Shown here: positions 6,756 through 14,316 of the stretch, piece after piece
Layout: every line of letters begins with the position of its first letter
Position numbering within the stretch: position 1 is the stretch's first letter
Source of the DNA: Thermoplasmata archaeon
Lineage (GTDB): Archaea > Thermoplasmatota > Thermoplasmata > Thermoplasmatales > Thermoplasmataceae
Length of the DNA: 15,752 nucleotides
NCBI GenBank assembly: GCA_021793945.1
Contig: JAJYRT010000031.1
Location: 1 to 15,752, forward strand
Direction: 5' to 3'
The notes under the pieces: generated by a model
The model's input: only the letters and a program-made list of their open reading frames with translations
What the model was told of the DNA's origin: nothing
Databases searched by the model: none
Program-made: the position numbers and the translations under genes

Positions 6756-7862
6756 TTATGAAAGCCGGGTCCTCGGGTCCACGTACGCTTGCAGCAAGTC
6801 CGCGATAAAGCTTGAAAGAAGCACCATGATTCCGAATATGAGGACTGTTGCCATAAGGGGCCAGATCTCAACCATTGGAATGTATGCCCCCACGACAAAA
6901 CTCTGCAGAAGAAGTTCTCCAAGCCCGTAATAAGAAAAGAAGTTCTCGGCAACGATCAACCCTAGTATCATGTTGGTCGTTACAAGTCCAACCTGGGGTA
7001 CCGTGTGGACCAGTGCTGTCTTCCTGATGTGTTTCCGGTATATGTCGCGTTCCTGGATCCCTCGTGACCTCGCAGCAGCAACGTATTCCTTGTTTATCTC
7101 CTCGTCTATTCCCAGCATATAGAACCTCAGGAGACCTGCGATAACTCCATAGGAAATGGTGGTAATGGGAAGCACCATGTGCATCAGTTCTGAAGCAAGG
7201 AGTGGCCAGTCCTGCCAGTATATGGTATCGACGATCAGTATGCCGGTTGGGGAACTTATCCCCATGGAATTCATGAAACCGGGGTAATTGCTTGGTGTCA
7301 CGCCCCTGCCGCTTATGGGGAAGACTGATATTACCGGGATTCCTACCCCCCTTCCAAATATCATCACCAGTAGGGGTGCAACCCAAATGGCGGGAGCTGA
7401 AAAACCGGAATATGAGATGAACCTGGCCACATAAAAGATTGCCCCGCCCCTGTGCCTTGACGCGTAACTTCCCAGCGCAATAGCAACAAAGACCGAAACA
7501 AGGAAAGATGCAAGTATGAGTTGCAGGCTGTTATCCAGGAAAAAGCCGATATGGCTGTAAACATTTCCAGTGAATGGGAAAGGCACGTCCAGCCCGCCGA
7601 CCGCAAGTCCCCAGTTACCGGTGAAGATTCCCTTGAGGTAGTACAGGTATGTGAGTGCGGGATTGGAAGGGAAAATATTCATTGCCTGCAGGTCATTCGA
7701 AATCACCGTGCTTGTCAATGGAACGAAGCTCCCATATGTGAGCGGAAGTATGTAGTAATAATGAGGCATCAGCCAGGAGAGGGAAAATACGATCATTGTT
7801 AGCAGGATAAGGCTCGGTACGAACACCAGGGCTCTCCTAAGAGCGTACAAAGGCAGGTTCAT
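6756..7862 (-). CDS. ABC transporter permease, DppB/OppB-like (copy 2)
   Basis: The 368-residue product is identical to that at 4062-5168. This copy is probably in the ancestral position, since the gene upstream of it on the same strand is the complete alpha/beta hydrolase, 57 bp away, and the duplication boundary lies inside that gene's 3' end. Its own TATA-like element (7891-7898) falls in the 57-bp spacer, so it need not depend on read-through from the hydrolase. As with copy 1, the partner permease is encoded convergently. Confidence 0.88.
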   Translation of the reverse strand: MNLPLYALRRALVFVPSLILLTMIVFSLSWLMPHYYYILPLTYGSFVPLTSTVISNDLQAMNIFPSNPALTYLYYLKGIFTGNWGLAVGGLDVPFPFTGNVYSHIGFFLDNSLQLILASFLVSVFVAIALGSYASRHRGGAIFYVARFISYSGFSAPAIWVAPLLVMIFGRGVGIPVISVFPISGRGVTPSNYPGFMNSMGISSPTGILIVDTIYWQDWPLLASELMHMVLPITTISYGVIAGLLRFYMLGIDEEINKEYVAAARSRGIQERDIYRKHIRKTALVHTVPQVGLVTTNMILGLIVAENFFSYYGLGELLLQSFVVGAYIPMVEIWPLMATVLIFGIMVLLSSFIADLLQAYVDPRTRLS

Positions 7863-7919
7863 GGCTGACTCACATGTATTGACAATGGTTGTTTAACCTT
7901 TTGTTCGTGAATTCCATCT

Positions 7920-8669
7920 TTACTCCCCTTTCAGGACGAACCTGTTTATCAGCTCTGCAACCTCTCTGGGATGGGATCTGAAAGGCACATGCTCCGCACC
8001 CCCTATCAGGTGAAACTGCCCGCCGACAATTCTTCCTGCAAAAGCTCTCCCTGATTCAGCGTCCAGGATCTCGTCGTTACCTCCCCATATAACCGAAACG
8101 GGGAATTTTATGCCTTCCAGGATTCGTCCGTCCATCTGGAAGTCCTCTGGAGAAGCATTAAGCATTATTCCTGACAAGATTTCAGCAAATTTCCCCTTTT
8201 CCTTGGAGAATTCGGCGACCAGGTTGCCAAGTCCTTCCGAGAACCTGTTGTCAGAGATGGGGACAATGCCGGCTGGATCTATGAGCACTGCTTTTTCAGG
8301 TCTGCGAAACCTGGATGCCAGTTCCAGGGAAAGCCATCCTCCCATTGAGCTTCCTATGGAGACATATTTCGTTATTTCCAGGTGTTCCAGCAGTTCGTTT
8401 ATTGCGCTGCACTGGAATCTCAGGGCCTCTCCTATGGTCAGACCCTGCATGCCGCCCTCAGGAATGGGAGACTCCCCATGCCCGAAAAGGTCCACGCAGG
8501 TAACTCCGAATGAAGGATCAAGGTATTCAATGAGGTCCCTCCAGATCTCTGCTGATGCAGTGAAACCATGAATCAATATCAGGTTTGTTTCACCTGGCCT
8601 GGTGAGGTATGACATTGGACCCGCTGATCCCCTGAATACGAACCTGTCCATCTTGCTGGAGTCAGTCAT
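7920..8669 (-). CDS. Alpha/beta hydrolase (esterase/lipase-like)
   Basis: This 249-residue cytosolic alpha/beta-fold hydrolase has a complete catalytic set. The oxyanion-hole motif is LILIHGFTAS (HGF at 34-36), followed by DLFGHGES (60-67). The nucleophile elbow is SIGSSMGGW (Ser108), the acid is Asp199 in IWGGNDEIL, and the base is His227 in GGAEHVPF. It resembles small carboxylesterases and C-C bond hydrolases of the MhpC/BphD type; the substrate cannot be read from the sequence. An in-frame TGA lies directly before the ATG at 8669, fixing that as the most upstream possible ATG start. The gene diverges from the MFS symporter. The last 41 bp are inside the 2694-bp repeat, and a copy of this tail sits at 5226-5266. 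Confidence 0.9.
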   Translation of the reverse strand: MTDSSKMDRFVFRGSAGPMSYLTRPGETNLILIHGFTASAEIWRDLIEYLDPSFGVTCVDLFGHGESPIPEGGMQGLTIGEALRFQCSAINELLEHLEITKYVSIGSSMGGWLSLELASRFRRPEKAVLIDPAGIVPISDNRFSEGLGNLVAEFSKEKGKFAEILSGIMLNASPEDFQMDGRILEGIKFPVSVIWGGNDEILDAESGRAFAGRIVGGQFHLIGGAEHVPFRSHPREVAELINRFVLKGE

Positions 8670-8720
8670 TCAAGGGATAAGGGCTTTGGGCGGGAAGGTG
8701 GTTGGTACATCTCAATGCCA

Positions 8721-8752
8721 CTATATATTGTATTAAGGTGTCTGTTAATAAC
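8721..8752. promoter_or_regulatory. Divergent promoter region, alpha/beta hydrolase / MFS symporter
   Basis: Two AT-rich elements lie in the 103-bp divergent spacer. GTTAATAAC (8744-8752 region) is about 26 nt before the GTG at 8773 and fits leaderless transcription of the symporter. CTATATATTG (8721-8730) is nearly symmetric and lies about 55 nt from the hydrolase ATG at 8669, which would give that gene a leader of about 30 nt. It could equally serve the rightward gene with a 20-nt leader. The assignment of each box is inference. Confidence 0.4.
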
Positions 8753-8772
8753 ACATAGATGATGCCAATCAC

Positions 8773-10092
8773 GTGTTCAGTTCCCTGGATGAAAGCAGGA
8801 TAAGAAGGGTTCACCTGAAAATAACCGCACTGTCTTCCGGCGGGAACTTCCTGGACGGATATGATCTGGCCATCATTTCAGTGGCGATACTCCTGATTGC
8901 TCCCGAGTTTTCCCTGAGTTCGCTTGATCAGACGCTCCTTCTTGGATCGACTCTTCTCGGCATGGTGTTCGGCGGAGTGATAGGCGGATACCTGACTGAC
9001 AGGGACGGCAGGAAATCAATCTACATGTGGGATATGGTTTTCTTTATCGTTTTCACAATACTTACTGCCGTTGCAGCAACCTTTACTGAATTGCTCGTTT
9101 TCAGGCTTCTGCTGGGGCTTGCCATAGGCGCGGACTATGCGATAAGCCCAACCATCATTGCTGAGTACGCCCCCACTAAGCAGAGAGGCAAGCTCCTTAC
9201 CGTGAACGGGGTAGCATGGTTCGTGGGCGCTGCATTTTCTTACCTTGCAGGTTATTTCCTCTCCCCGCTTGGGGACCTTGGATGGAGACTCATGTTGCTT
9301 CTGGGAATAATTCCAGCATTGCTTGTGCTCATTCTCAGGGCCTCAATACCTGAATCCCCCAGATGGCTCCTGGAAAAGGGAATGGGGGAGGAAGCCAGGA
9401 AATCCCTGAAAACTGTGGTCGGAGAGACTGGTATTGAGGAGATTCCCGCAGCCGCCAGGGTAACCTTGAGGGACCTCTTCAGAGGAAAGTTTCTTACCGC
9501 AACCCTATTCATTTGTTCATTCTGGTTCATTCTGGACGCCGTAACATATGCCATCGCGCTTGAGGGGCCCACGATCCTGCAGTCTGTCTTCAACCTCAGC
9601 TATGGACAGGCGTCGGGCACTGCAGCCCTGATAGCAATCCTTGCAATAATTGGGGCGATTCTCACATTCTTCGCCATAGACATTGCCGGAAGAAGGTTCG
9701 TCACCATGGTGGGGTTTCTTGGCATGGTTATAACCCTTTTCATAGCCTCGCTGTTCCTGAATCTCTCCTTCGGCCTTATTCCGGTGGTGATACTTCTCGT
9801 ACTCTTTGAGATCAGCCAGGAATTCGGTCCGGGCATAACAAGTACAGTATATCCTCAGGAGCTTTTCCCAACAAGCATCAGGGCCACGGCTCAGGGATTG
9901 GGTACAACGGTCAGCAGGATAGGGGCTCTTGCAGGAATCTTTTCTTTTTCATTTATTGTGGGAACGGCTGGTTTCGGCGGTGGAATGTTATACCTGGCAG
10001 TTCTCTCCTCGATTGGCCTGGCTGTTACAATAGCTTATGTTGTGGAGCCGAAAGGAAAATCCCTGGAAGAAATCTCGGGAGAAGGTTCCTGA
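8773..10092 (+). CDS. MFS transporter, sugar-porter/metabolite-symporter type, 12 helices
   Basis: This 439-residue proton-coupled symporter for a sugar or small organic acid is an MFS member of the sugar-porter/AAHS kind. Signatures in order: NFLDGYDLAI in helix 1 (25-34), motif A GGYLTDRDGRK (71-81), RLLLGLAIGADY (111-122), EYAPTKQRGK after helix 4 (131-140), PESPRWLLEKG at the end of helix 6 (193-203), ELFPTSIRATAQG in the C-half, and a cytosolic tail EPKGKSLEEISGE. Length fits 12 helices. The start is a GTG about 26 nt from a TATA-like box; the two ATGs at 8759 and 8762 are out of frame. The stop codon abuts the stop codon of the convergent GDPD gene with no base between. The substrate is not deducible. 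Confidence 0.9.
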   Translation: MFSSLDESRIRRVHLKITALSSGGNFLDGYDLAIISVAILLIAPEFSLSSLDQTLLLGSTLLGMVFGGVIGGYLTDRDGRKSIYMWDMVFFIVFTILTAVAATFTELLVFRLLLGLAIGADYAISPTIIAEYAPTKQRGKLLTVNGVAWFVGAAFSYLAGYFLSPLGDLGWRLMLLLGIIPALLVLILRASIPESPRWLLEKGMGEEARKSLKTVVGETGIEEIPAAARVTLRDLFRGKFLTATLFICSFWFILDAVTYAIALEGPTILQSVFNLSYGQASGTAALIAILAIIGAILTFFAIDIAGRRFVTMVGFLGMVITLFIASLFLNLSFGLIPVVILLVLFEISQEFGPGITSTVYPQELFPTSIRATAQGLGTTVSRIGALAGIFSFSFIVGTAGFGGGMLYLAVLSSIGLAVTIAYVVEPKGKSLEEISGEGS

Positions 10093-10794
10093 TTATTTTC
10101 TACCGAGAACCTTGAGGACTATGTCCGGACGGTCCGAGGCTATGGCGTCAACCCCGATGTCCACTAATCTCCTGATCTCTGCCTCTGTGTTTGGCGTCCA
10201 CACTGAGACCTTCACGCCAGCACTATGGCATGATTCAACGTAGTTTCGATCCAGTCCCTCGTAGTAAAGTGCAAGAGTGTCTGTCCTGCACGAAGTTGCA
10301 ACTGATGCCGGATCCACTGGAAATCCCCCAAGAAGTGCGCTGGTATTTAGGCCCGGGAACCTCTCGTTGAGTTTCAGGATCGCCCTGTGATCGAAGCAGA
10401 TCACAATGATCCTCGCCTTCAACTCTGGCCTTTCGTGAAGAAGCCTGGCGATTTCCATGAGTGTTTCGTAACTTTTCAGTTCAACTATCAGGGAAATGCC
10501 CACGGCTTCAATTGCTTCCTCCAGTGTCGGGATGCCTTCTCCATTTTCCAGCTTGACTTCACGGATTTCCTGCAAAGTCATTTCTGAAACGTTCCTTTCA
10601 ATTCCTGCTACCCTCTTGAGGTCAGGATCATGCATGACAACCAGGTGGTTATCTCTTGTAAGGTGAACATCACATTCTATTGCGTCCACTCCAAGTTCCT
10701 CCGCCTTTCTGAAGGCGGTCAGGGTATTCTCAAAGAAGAGTTCTGCCCCTCCGCGATGGGCTATGACAAACAGGTTGTTTCCGCCTTTGTCCAT
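10093..10794 (-). CDS. Glycerophosphodiester phosphodiesterase family protein
   Basis: This cytosolic TIM-barrel enzyme of the GDPD family hydrolyses glycerophosphodiesters to an alcohol and glycerol phosphate; in archaea the substrate may be a glycerol-1-phosphate lipid head group. Residues are numbered from the ATG at 10794 (233 aa). The diagnostic sites are IAHRGG (His13, Arg14), ENTLTAF (22-28), IECDVHLT (Glu40, Asp42), MHDPDL (His55) and VELKSYE (Glu105, Lys107). The frame is open upstream to 10857, but TTATATAC at 10824-10831 would lie inside that longer version. With a TATA-to-start distance of about 26, transcription should begin near 10802, favouring the ATG at 10794 (or 10809 at most). 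The gene is divergent from the DHA2 exporter and convergent with the symporter. Confidence 0.88.
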   Translation of the reverse strand: MDKGGNNLFVIAHRGGAELFFENTLTAFRKAEELGVDAIECDVHLTRDNHLVVMHDPDLKRVAGIERNVSEMTLQEIREVKLENGEGIPTLEEAIEAVGISLIVELKSYETLMEIARLLHERPELKARIIVICFDHRAILKLNERFPGLNTSALLGGFPVDPASVATSCRTDTLALYYEGLDRNYVESCHSAGVKVSVWTPNTEAEIRRLVDIGVDAIASDRPDIVLKVLGRK

Positions 10795-10823
10795 TCCGAT
10801 CCTCCCCATTAGTTGCATGCGCT

Positions 10824-10832
10824 GTATATAAC
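10824..10832 (-). promoter_or_regulatory. TATA box for the GDPD gene
   Basis: GTTATATAC in minus-strand reading is a strong archaeal TATA match. It predicts transcription from about 10802, just before the ATG at 10794, and argues against the longer reading frame beginning at 10857. Confidence 0.55.
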
Positions 10833-10859
10833 CTTGCAACAACTCGGAGTTCCTCAAAC

Positions 10860-10869
10860 ATATTTAACC
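10860..10869 (+). promoter_or_regulatory. TATA box for the DHA2 exporter at 10890
   Basis: ATATTTAACC is centred about 26 nt before the TTG at 10890. The spacing puts the transcription start on the TTG itself, supporting both a leaderless mRNA and the use of a non-ATG start codon. Confidence 0.6.
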
Positions 10870-10889
10870 CGGCCCAAATTTCCCATTAC

Positions 10890-12293
10890 TTGGATAGAAG
10901 ACAGATCGAGATTCTGGCAGCGGTTGTCCTTGGAACGCTCATGAGTGCGATTGACACTACCATCGTGATCCTCGCTCTTCCCACTATTGTCATGGATCTC
11001 ACCTCGTCGCTACTTCTGGCAATATGGACGATCATAGGCTATCTTCTCGTTGTGGCAGTCTTTACCACTCAGATCGGATCCCTGGGGGATGCATTTGGGA
11101 GAGGCTCCATTTTTACTGCTGGATTTGCGGTGTTTACAGTGGGTTCTTTCTTGTGCGGCATTTCTGAAACAATGATTGAGCTTGTTTCCTTCAGGGTTCT
11201 CCAGGGGTTTGGTGCAGCGATGCTGCAGTCAAGTTCTTCCGCATTGATCGCAGATGCCTTCCCTCCCAGGGAAAGGGGCAAGGCATTCGGATTCACGACC
11301 TTGGGCTGGAATGTCGGGGGCACCCTTGGGATTGTTCTGGGAGGAGTGATAACCACCTTCCTCGGCTGGAGATACATATTTTTTATCAACATTCCTGTTG
11401 GAATCGTTGGAGTCTTCCTGGCAAGAATAACCCTCAGGCATGAACATGGAAAGATTCCGGAACTGGACTATCCTGGTATGGTGATTCTCGCCTCTCTGCT
11501 TCTTCTGCTGGTATATGCAGCAACCCAGATAGTCAGTTCCGGCTTCTCGTTCTTGGAAACACTCTACATCCTGGTCGCTCTTTTCCTGATAGTGCCCTTT
11601 GTGTACGTCGAGAAAAGATCCAGCAACCCGATAGTTCGAATAGAGCCACTCCTGACCAGGGCTCTTGGGGTTCCCCTCTTCTCGTCTTTTCTTCAGGCAG
11701 CAGGCTACCTGTCAGTAATCTTTGTCCTGATACTCTACCTCCAGGGCATAAGGGGCTACACTCCCCTCTACTCTTCCCTCCTGCTGGTCCCCGGCTATGT
11801 GGTTGCCAGTTTCCTTGCGCCTTCCATGGGAAGGTTTTCTGACAGGATCGGCCAGCGTGTAGTTGCCACAACAGGTATTGTCCTCATAATGGTGTCTGTG
11901 ACTCTTTACATGTTCCTGCAGGCAAATACGCAGGATTACTACATCGTGACTGCTTCGCTCATTGGCGGAGTTGGTGGTTCCATGTTCTGGCCAGCCAATA
12001 ACAGTTCCATTATGGGAGGGGCCCCGCAGGGAACGTATGGATCCATATCTGGGCTTTCAAGGACGCTGTCGAACGTTGGGACACTGGCCAGCTATGTTCT
12101 GGCGATTTCCGTCGCCGCTTCCACAATAGGCAGGAAAATGGCTTTCGAGGTATTTCTCGGAACAGGAAACGTGATCGGCTCGCTGCAGGTTTCGTTCCTC
12201 GCCGGAATAAAATCTGCGTTTCTTGTGTCCGTAATACTCCTTCTGGCAGCGGGGGCGCTCTCTTCTCTCAGGCCGCGTCACTCGTCTGCCTGA
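10890..12293 (+). CDS. MFS transporter, DHA2 (EmrB/QacA-like) exporter, TTG start
   Basis: This 467-residue membrane exporter is of the DHA2 drug/metabolite:proton antiporter family. It has the helix-1 signature SAIDTTIVILALPTI (19-33), motif A as QIGSLGDAFGRGSIF (61-75), the helix-4 segment FRVLQGFGAAM (101-111), and motif C as WNVGGTLGIVLGGVI (140-154) followed by the typical GWRYIFFINIPVG (159-171). Length fits about 14 short helices. The start is TTG: the next in-frame Met is residue 18, within helix 1, and would destroy it. The 3' end overlaps the 3' end of the convergent TPR gene by 16 bp. It is unlike the exporter at 198-1916 in length and lacks that protein's long C-terminal loop, so the two are not a recent duplicate pair. 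Confidence 0.9.
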   Translation: MDRRQIEILAAVVLGTLMSAIDTTIVILALPTIVMDLTSSLLLAIWTIIGYLLVVAVFTTQIGSLGDAFGRGSIFTAGFAVFTVGSFLCGISETMIELVSFRVLQGFGAAMLQSSSSALIADAFPPRERGKAFGFTTLGWNVGGTLGIVLGGVITTFLGWRYIFFINIPVGIVGVFLARITLRHEHGKIPELDYPGMVILASLLLLLVYAATQIVSSGFSFLETLYILVALFLIVPFVYVEKRSSNPIVRIEPLLTRALGVPLFSSFLQAAGYLSVIFVLILYLQGIRGYTPLYSSLLLVPGYVVASFLAPSMGRFSDRIGQRVVATTGIVLIMVSVTLYMFLQANTQDYYIVTASLIGGVGGSMFWPANNSSIMGGAPQGTYGSISGLSRTLSNVGTLASYVLAISVAASTIGRKMAFEVFLGTGNVIGSLQVSFLAGIKSAFLVSVILLLAAGALSSLRPRHSSA

Positions 12294-13162
12294 CGTCTTT
12301 CCTTCAATCTTGAAGCCCTCAATGAATACTCAACATTTTCCGGCTCAAGCCTGAGAGCTTCGCTGTAGTCCTGCAAGGCCTCGTCATATTTCCCAGTGCC
12401 CTCATAAATGGATCCCCTGTCAAAATAGAGGTTTGCCTTCCTTGGGTCTAGCCTTATCATGGAGCTGTAGCATTCAAGGGCATCGCCATACCTGTCAAAG
12501 GTCTCATAAAACTGGGCGAGGACCTGGTATGAGTTGATCTGGTGCGGCCTCAACTCCACTAATTTCAAGAAGTACTTCTCGGCTTCCAGCGGTCGATCCA
12601 GATCTACCAGTATGTTTCCCTTCTGATAGTAGGGTTCCGGATCGTACGGGTCAAGGGAGATCAGTCGGTCATAATTGCCAGCCGCTTCCTCCGGCCTTTC
12701 AAGAGCCAGGAGCATTTCCGATCTTGCATAGAGGTATCTTGGATTCTCCGGATCTATTTTCACGCACTCCTCAATTTCGTGCATCGCCCCTCCCTCATTC
12801 TCATGTCTCGCCAGGAATTCTGCCTTCTTCCAGTGCAGTTCCGGATCAAATGGATCTTTCTCGATCAATGTGTCAAGAGTCTTGAGCGCATCATAATACC
12901 GTTCTGTCTCTTCCTGAAGTTCGAACAATACCAGAGAAGTTTCCAGATCGTTTGGTCTTTCAAGGTTTAGCTTCATTGCCTCTTCCAGAGCTTCATTTGC
13001 CCTTCCCAGCTTCCTGAGGCATCTGATCCTGCTGCTCCTGAAACTCATGTTCGAGGGTTCCATAGCCATGGCCTCCTCGAATTCCTTGAGTGCCCCCTCC
13101 AGATCTCCCCTGCTCATTTTCAGGAAACCCTGCCTGTTGTGATAAAGTGCGTCCAGAACCAC
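12278..13162 (-). CDS. Tetratricopeptide repeat protein, eight perfect 34-residue repeats
   Basis: This 294-residue soluble protein is made almost entirely of TPRs. The consensus proline at the end of helix B recurs at residues 36, 70, 104, 138, 172, 206, 240 and 274, exactly every 34 residues with no insertion or deletion. The contexts are, in order, MEPSN, ERPND, KDPFD, IDPEN, LDPYD, LRPHQ, LDPRK and LEPEN. The last repeat is followed by a short charged cap (LRASRLKERRQADE). No signal peptide or catalytic domain is present, so it is expected to be a cytosolic scaffold for protein-protein contact; the partner is unknown. The start is a GTG, with TTAACT about 26 nt upstream (13185-13192). The gene overlaps the end of the DHA2 exporter by 16 bp. 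Confidence 0.92.
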   Translation of the reverse strand: MVLDALYHNRQGFLKMSRGDLEGALKEFEEAMAMEPSNMSFRSSRIRCLRKLGRANEALEEAMKLNLERPNDLETSLVLFELQEETERYYDALKTLDTLIEKDPFDPELHWKKAEFLARHENEGGAMHEIEECVKIDPENPRYLYARSEMLLALERPEEAAGNYDRLISLDPYDPEPYYQKGNILVDLDRPLEAEKYFLKLVELRPHQINSYQVLAQFYETFDRYGDALECYSSMIRLDPRKANLYFDRGSIYEGTGKYDEALQDYSEALRLEPENVEYSLRASRLKERRQADE

Positions 13163-13184
13163 GCAGTTCGATCCAGTTATGTGA

Positions 13185-13192
13185 GTTAATGG
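13185..13192 (-). promoter_or_regulatory. TATA-like element for the TPR gene
   Basis: CCATTAAC in minus-strand reading is centred about 26 nt before the GTG at 13162. It is a weak TATA match, but its spacing equals that of the other leaderless genes here and supports the GTG start. Confidence 0.35.
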
Positions 13193-13235
13193 TTGCGCAT
13201 CCGTTTAGATTTCTTGTCCTGCGACAGACGATCGC

Positions 13236-13264
13236 AAGAAAAAGAAAAATAAAATAGATAAAGT
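13236..13264 (-). terminator. T-rich archaeal terminator of the DUF981-like gene
   Basis: Just beyond the stop codon at 13274, the minus strand reads as a run of about 28 bases that are nearly all T or A/T, with several T4-T5 blocks. This is the usual archaeal oligo-T termination signal and separates this gene from the TPR gene that follows on the same strand. Confidence 0.6.
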
Positions 13265-13273
13265 TGAGCCGGG

Positions 13274-13930
13274 TTATGGCGTCTTCAGAAGATGGCCGGG
13301 TATTGCGTTGAGCACCATGTATCCACTTGCCAGTGCCGCGGCGATCAATCCCAGCCAGAAGAGAAAGAGGAAAATGGTCTCAATGGGTGTTGTTTTTGTC
13401 TTCTTGTTCTCTTCCACAGAGTCAAATATAAGTGTGGCGGGAAGGGAGAGAATGCCTACGACCCCGAACGCAATGTAAAGAAAGAAGGCTTCCAGTGGAG
13501 ACTTTGTGAATGAATCTATGTAAGCCTGATACCCGTAGAAGATTGCCAGTATCCCCGAGAAGAACCCGAGAACCCCAATGAACTGGAGTTTCTTGTTCAT
13601 TACGAGAGAAAGGGAAACTCCCACGATAAGTATTGAAAGTATCATGTATGGATCGCCGAAAAGAATGTTGTAGGGTGAGAAGTTGACGCTAGGAGCCGAT
13701 GGATACGGTTTCGCTGGAAACGGCCACGTCAGTTCTGACCACACTCCAAGTATGAACATGAAGGCGCCCAGCGCAAGAAGTGGAAAACCACTTCCTCGAA
13801 CTATTTCGGATACCTTTTCCATAGGCAACTTCCTGTGGTAAAAATAGGCTGCTGTTATCATATATGCTGGGAGTACCATTGCCAGTGCCATCGTGAAAAA
13901 CTCAAGCCCAAGATCATCTATGAACACCAT
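13274..13930 (-). CDS. Multi-pass membrane protein, DUF981-like
   Basis: This 218-residue protein has about six hydrophobic helices (roughly residues 8-28, 48-66, 94-111, 116-134, 144-168 and 184-206). The loop after the second helix is conserved-looking: WSELTWPFPAKPYPSAPSVN followed by FSPYNILFGDPY, and KK/KTKT clusters mark cytosolic segments. The organisation and the NILFGDPY segment recall the archaeal DUF981 family as I remember it, which has no known function; I could not confirm this by search. The ATG at 13930 is preceded at 7 nt by AGGTGA, one of the few good Shine-Dalgarno matches in the window, and TCTTAAGA about 25 nt upstream may be the TATA box. It is followed by a clear T-rich terminator. 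Confidence 0.75.
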   Translation of the reverse strand: MVFIDDLGLEFFTMALAMVLPAYMITAAYFYHRKLPMEKVSEIVRGSGFPLLALGAFMFILGVWSELTWPFPAKPYPSAPSVNFSPYNILFGDPYMILSILIVGVSLSLVMNKKLQFIGVLGFFSGILAIFYGYQAYIDSFTKSPLEAFFLYIAFGVVGILSLPATLIFDSVEENKKTKTTPIETIFLFLFWLGLIAAALASGYMVLNAIPGHLLKTP

Positions 13931-14316
13931 ATTGGTTCACCTATTGATAATCTTAAGAATCTATTTGACAATACTACCTTACTGATAAGGAAGAGGAGCA
14001 CCTAATTTTAATGGGTTGGGGGGATTGGCGTTGGCCTTCATGCTTGCTTCTTTCCCGGGTGGGATGTGTGGCGGTGTAAGTCTTATGTTTTCAGGTTCAT
14101 CGGACTTTTGTGTGGGTTATCTATGAAAAGGGTCAATGGAAATACTGTCTTTCTGGGAACTGGCAGAGGTTCGAAGCATCTGGAAGACCGAGTACCACAC
14201 CTATCAGCGGTGAATCCTTTCCGATGTCCCTTTTTCTCCTGTTTTTATTTAAAGAGAAAGAATAAGTGAACAGCCCCAGGAAAATGAGAAAAAAATAAAA
14301 TGGTGAAGCAAAAGGT
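13931..14316. other. 386-bp intergenic stretch without a convincing gene
   Basis: The right end (14281-14316) is the terminator of the peptidase and the left end holds the promoter of the DUF981-like gene. Between them are a G-rich patch (GGGTTGGGGGGATTGG, 14013-14028 region) and a good TATA-like TTTATTTAAAG (14244-14254) that is readable on both strands. A 67-codon plus frame (14066-14269) is Cys-, Arg- and Lys-rich with no family resemblance. A minus frame of similar length lacks a start codon. GGTTCGAAGC (14169-14178) resembles a tRNA T-arm, but no cloverleaf can be drawn around it. This may be a decayed gene, a regulatory leader or a small RNA locus; nothing decides. Confidence 0.4.
14281..14303 (-). 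terminator. T-rich terminator of the sedolisin gene
   Basis: About 15 bp past the stop codon at 14317, the minus strand reads CATTTTATTTTTTTCTCATT and then TTCC, an oligo-T tract with a T7 block that fits archaeal intrinsic termination. Confidence 0.6.

Larger units (their letters stand above)
5267..7960. repeat. Direct tandem repeat, copy 2 (2694 bp)
   Basis: This second copy of the 2694-bp unit is offset by exactly 2694 from copy 1. It carries the 5' end of the dienelactone hydrolase gene, both permease genes with their promoters, and the genuine last 41 bp of the alpha/beta hydrolase gene. The absence of visible differences from copy 1 points to a very recent duplication, ongoing homogenisation, or loop unrolling by an assembler. 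Confidence 0.95.

Noticed and set aside
2573..7960. Composite transposon made by the internal repeats
   Set aside because: The repeats are directly adjacent, have no terminal inverted repeats or transposase, and the boundaries are a 10-bp microhomology within ordinary genes.
14160..14235. Possible tRNA around GGTTCGAAGC
   Set aside because: The T-arm-like motif has no matching acceptor stem, D-arm or anticodon stem on either strand.
14066..14269. 67-codon plus-strand frame in the gap between the sedolisin and DUF981-like genes
   Set aside because: Cys/Arg/Lys-rich composition unlike the neighbours, no promoter or ribosome-binding signal at the ATG, and no family resemblance; treated as chance.
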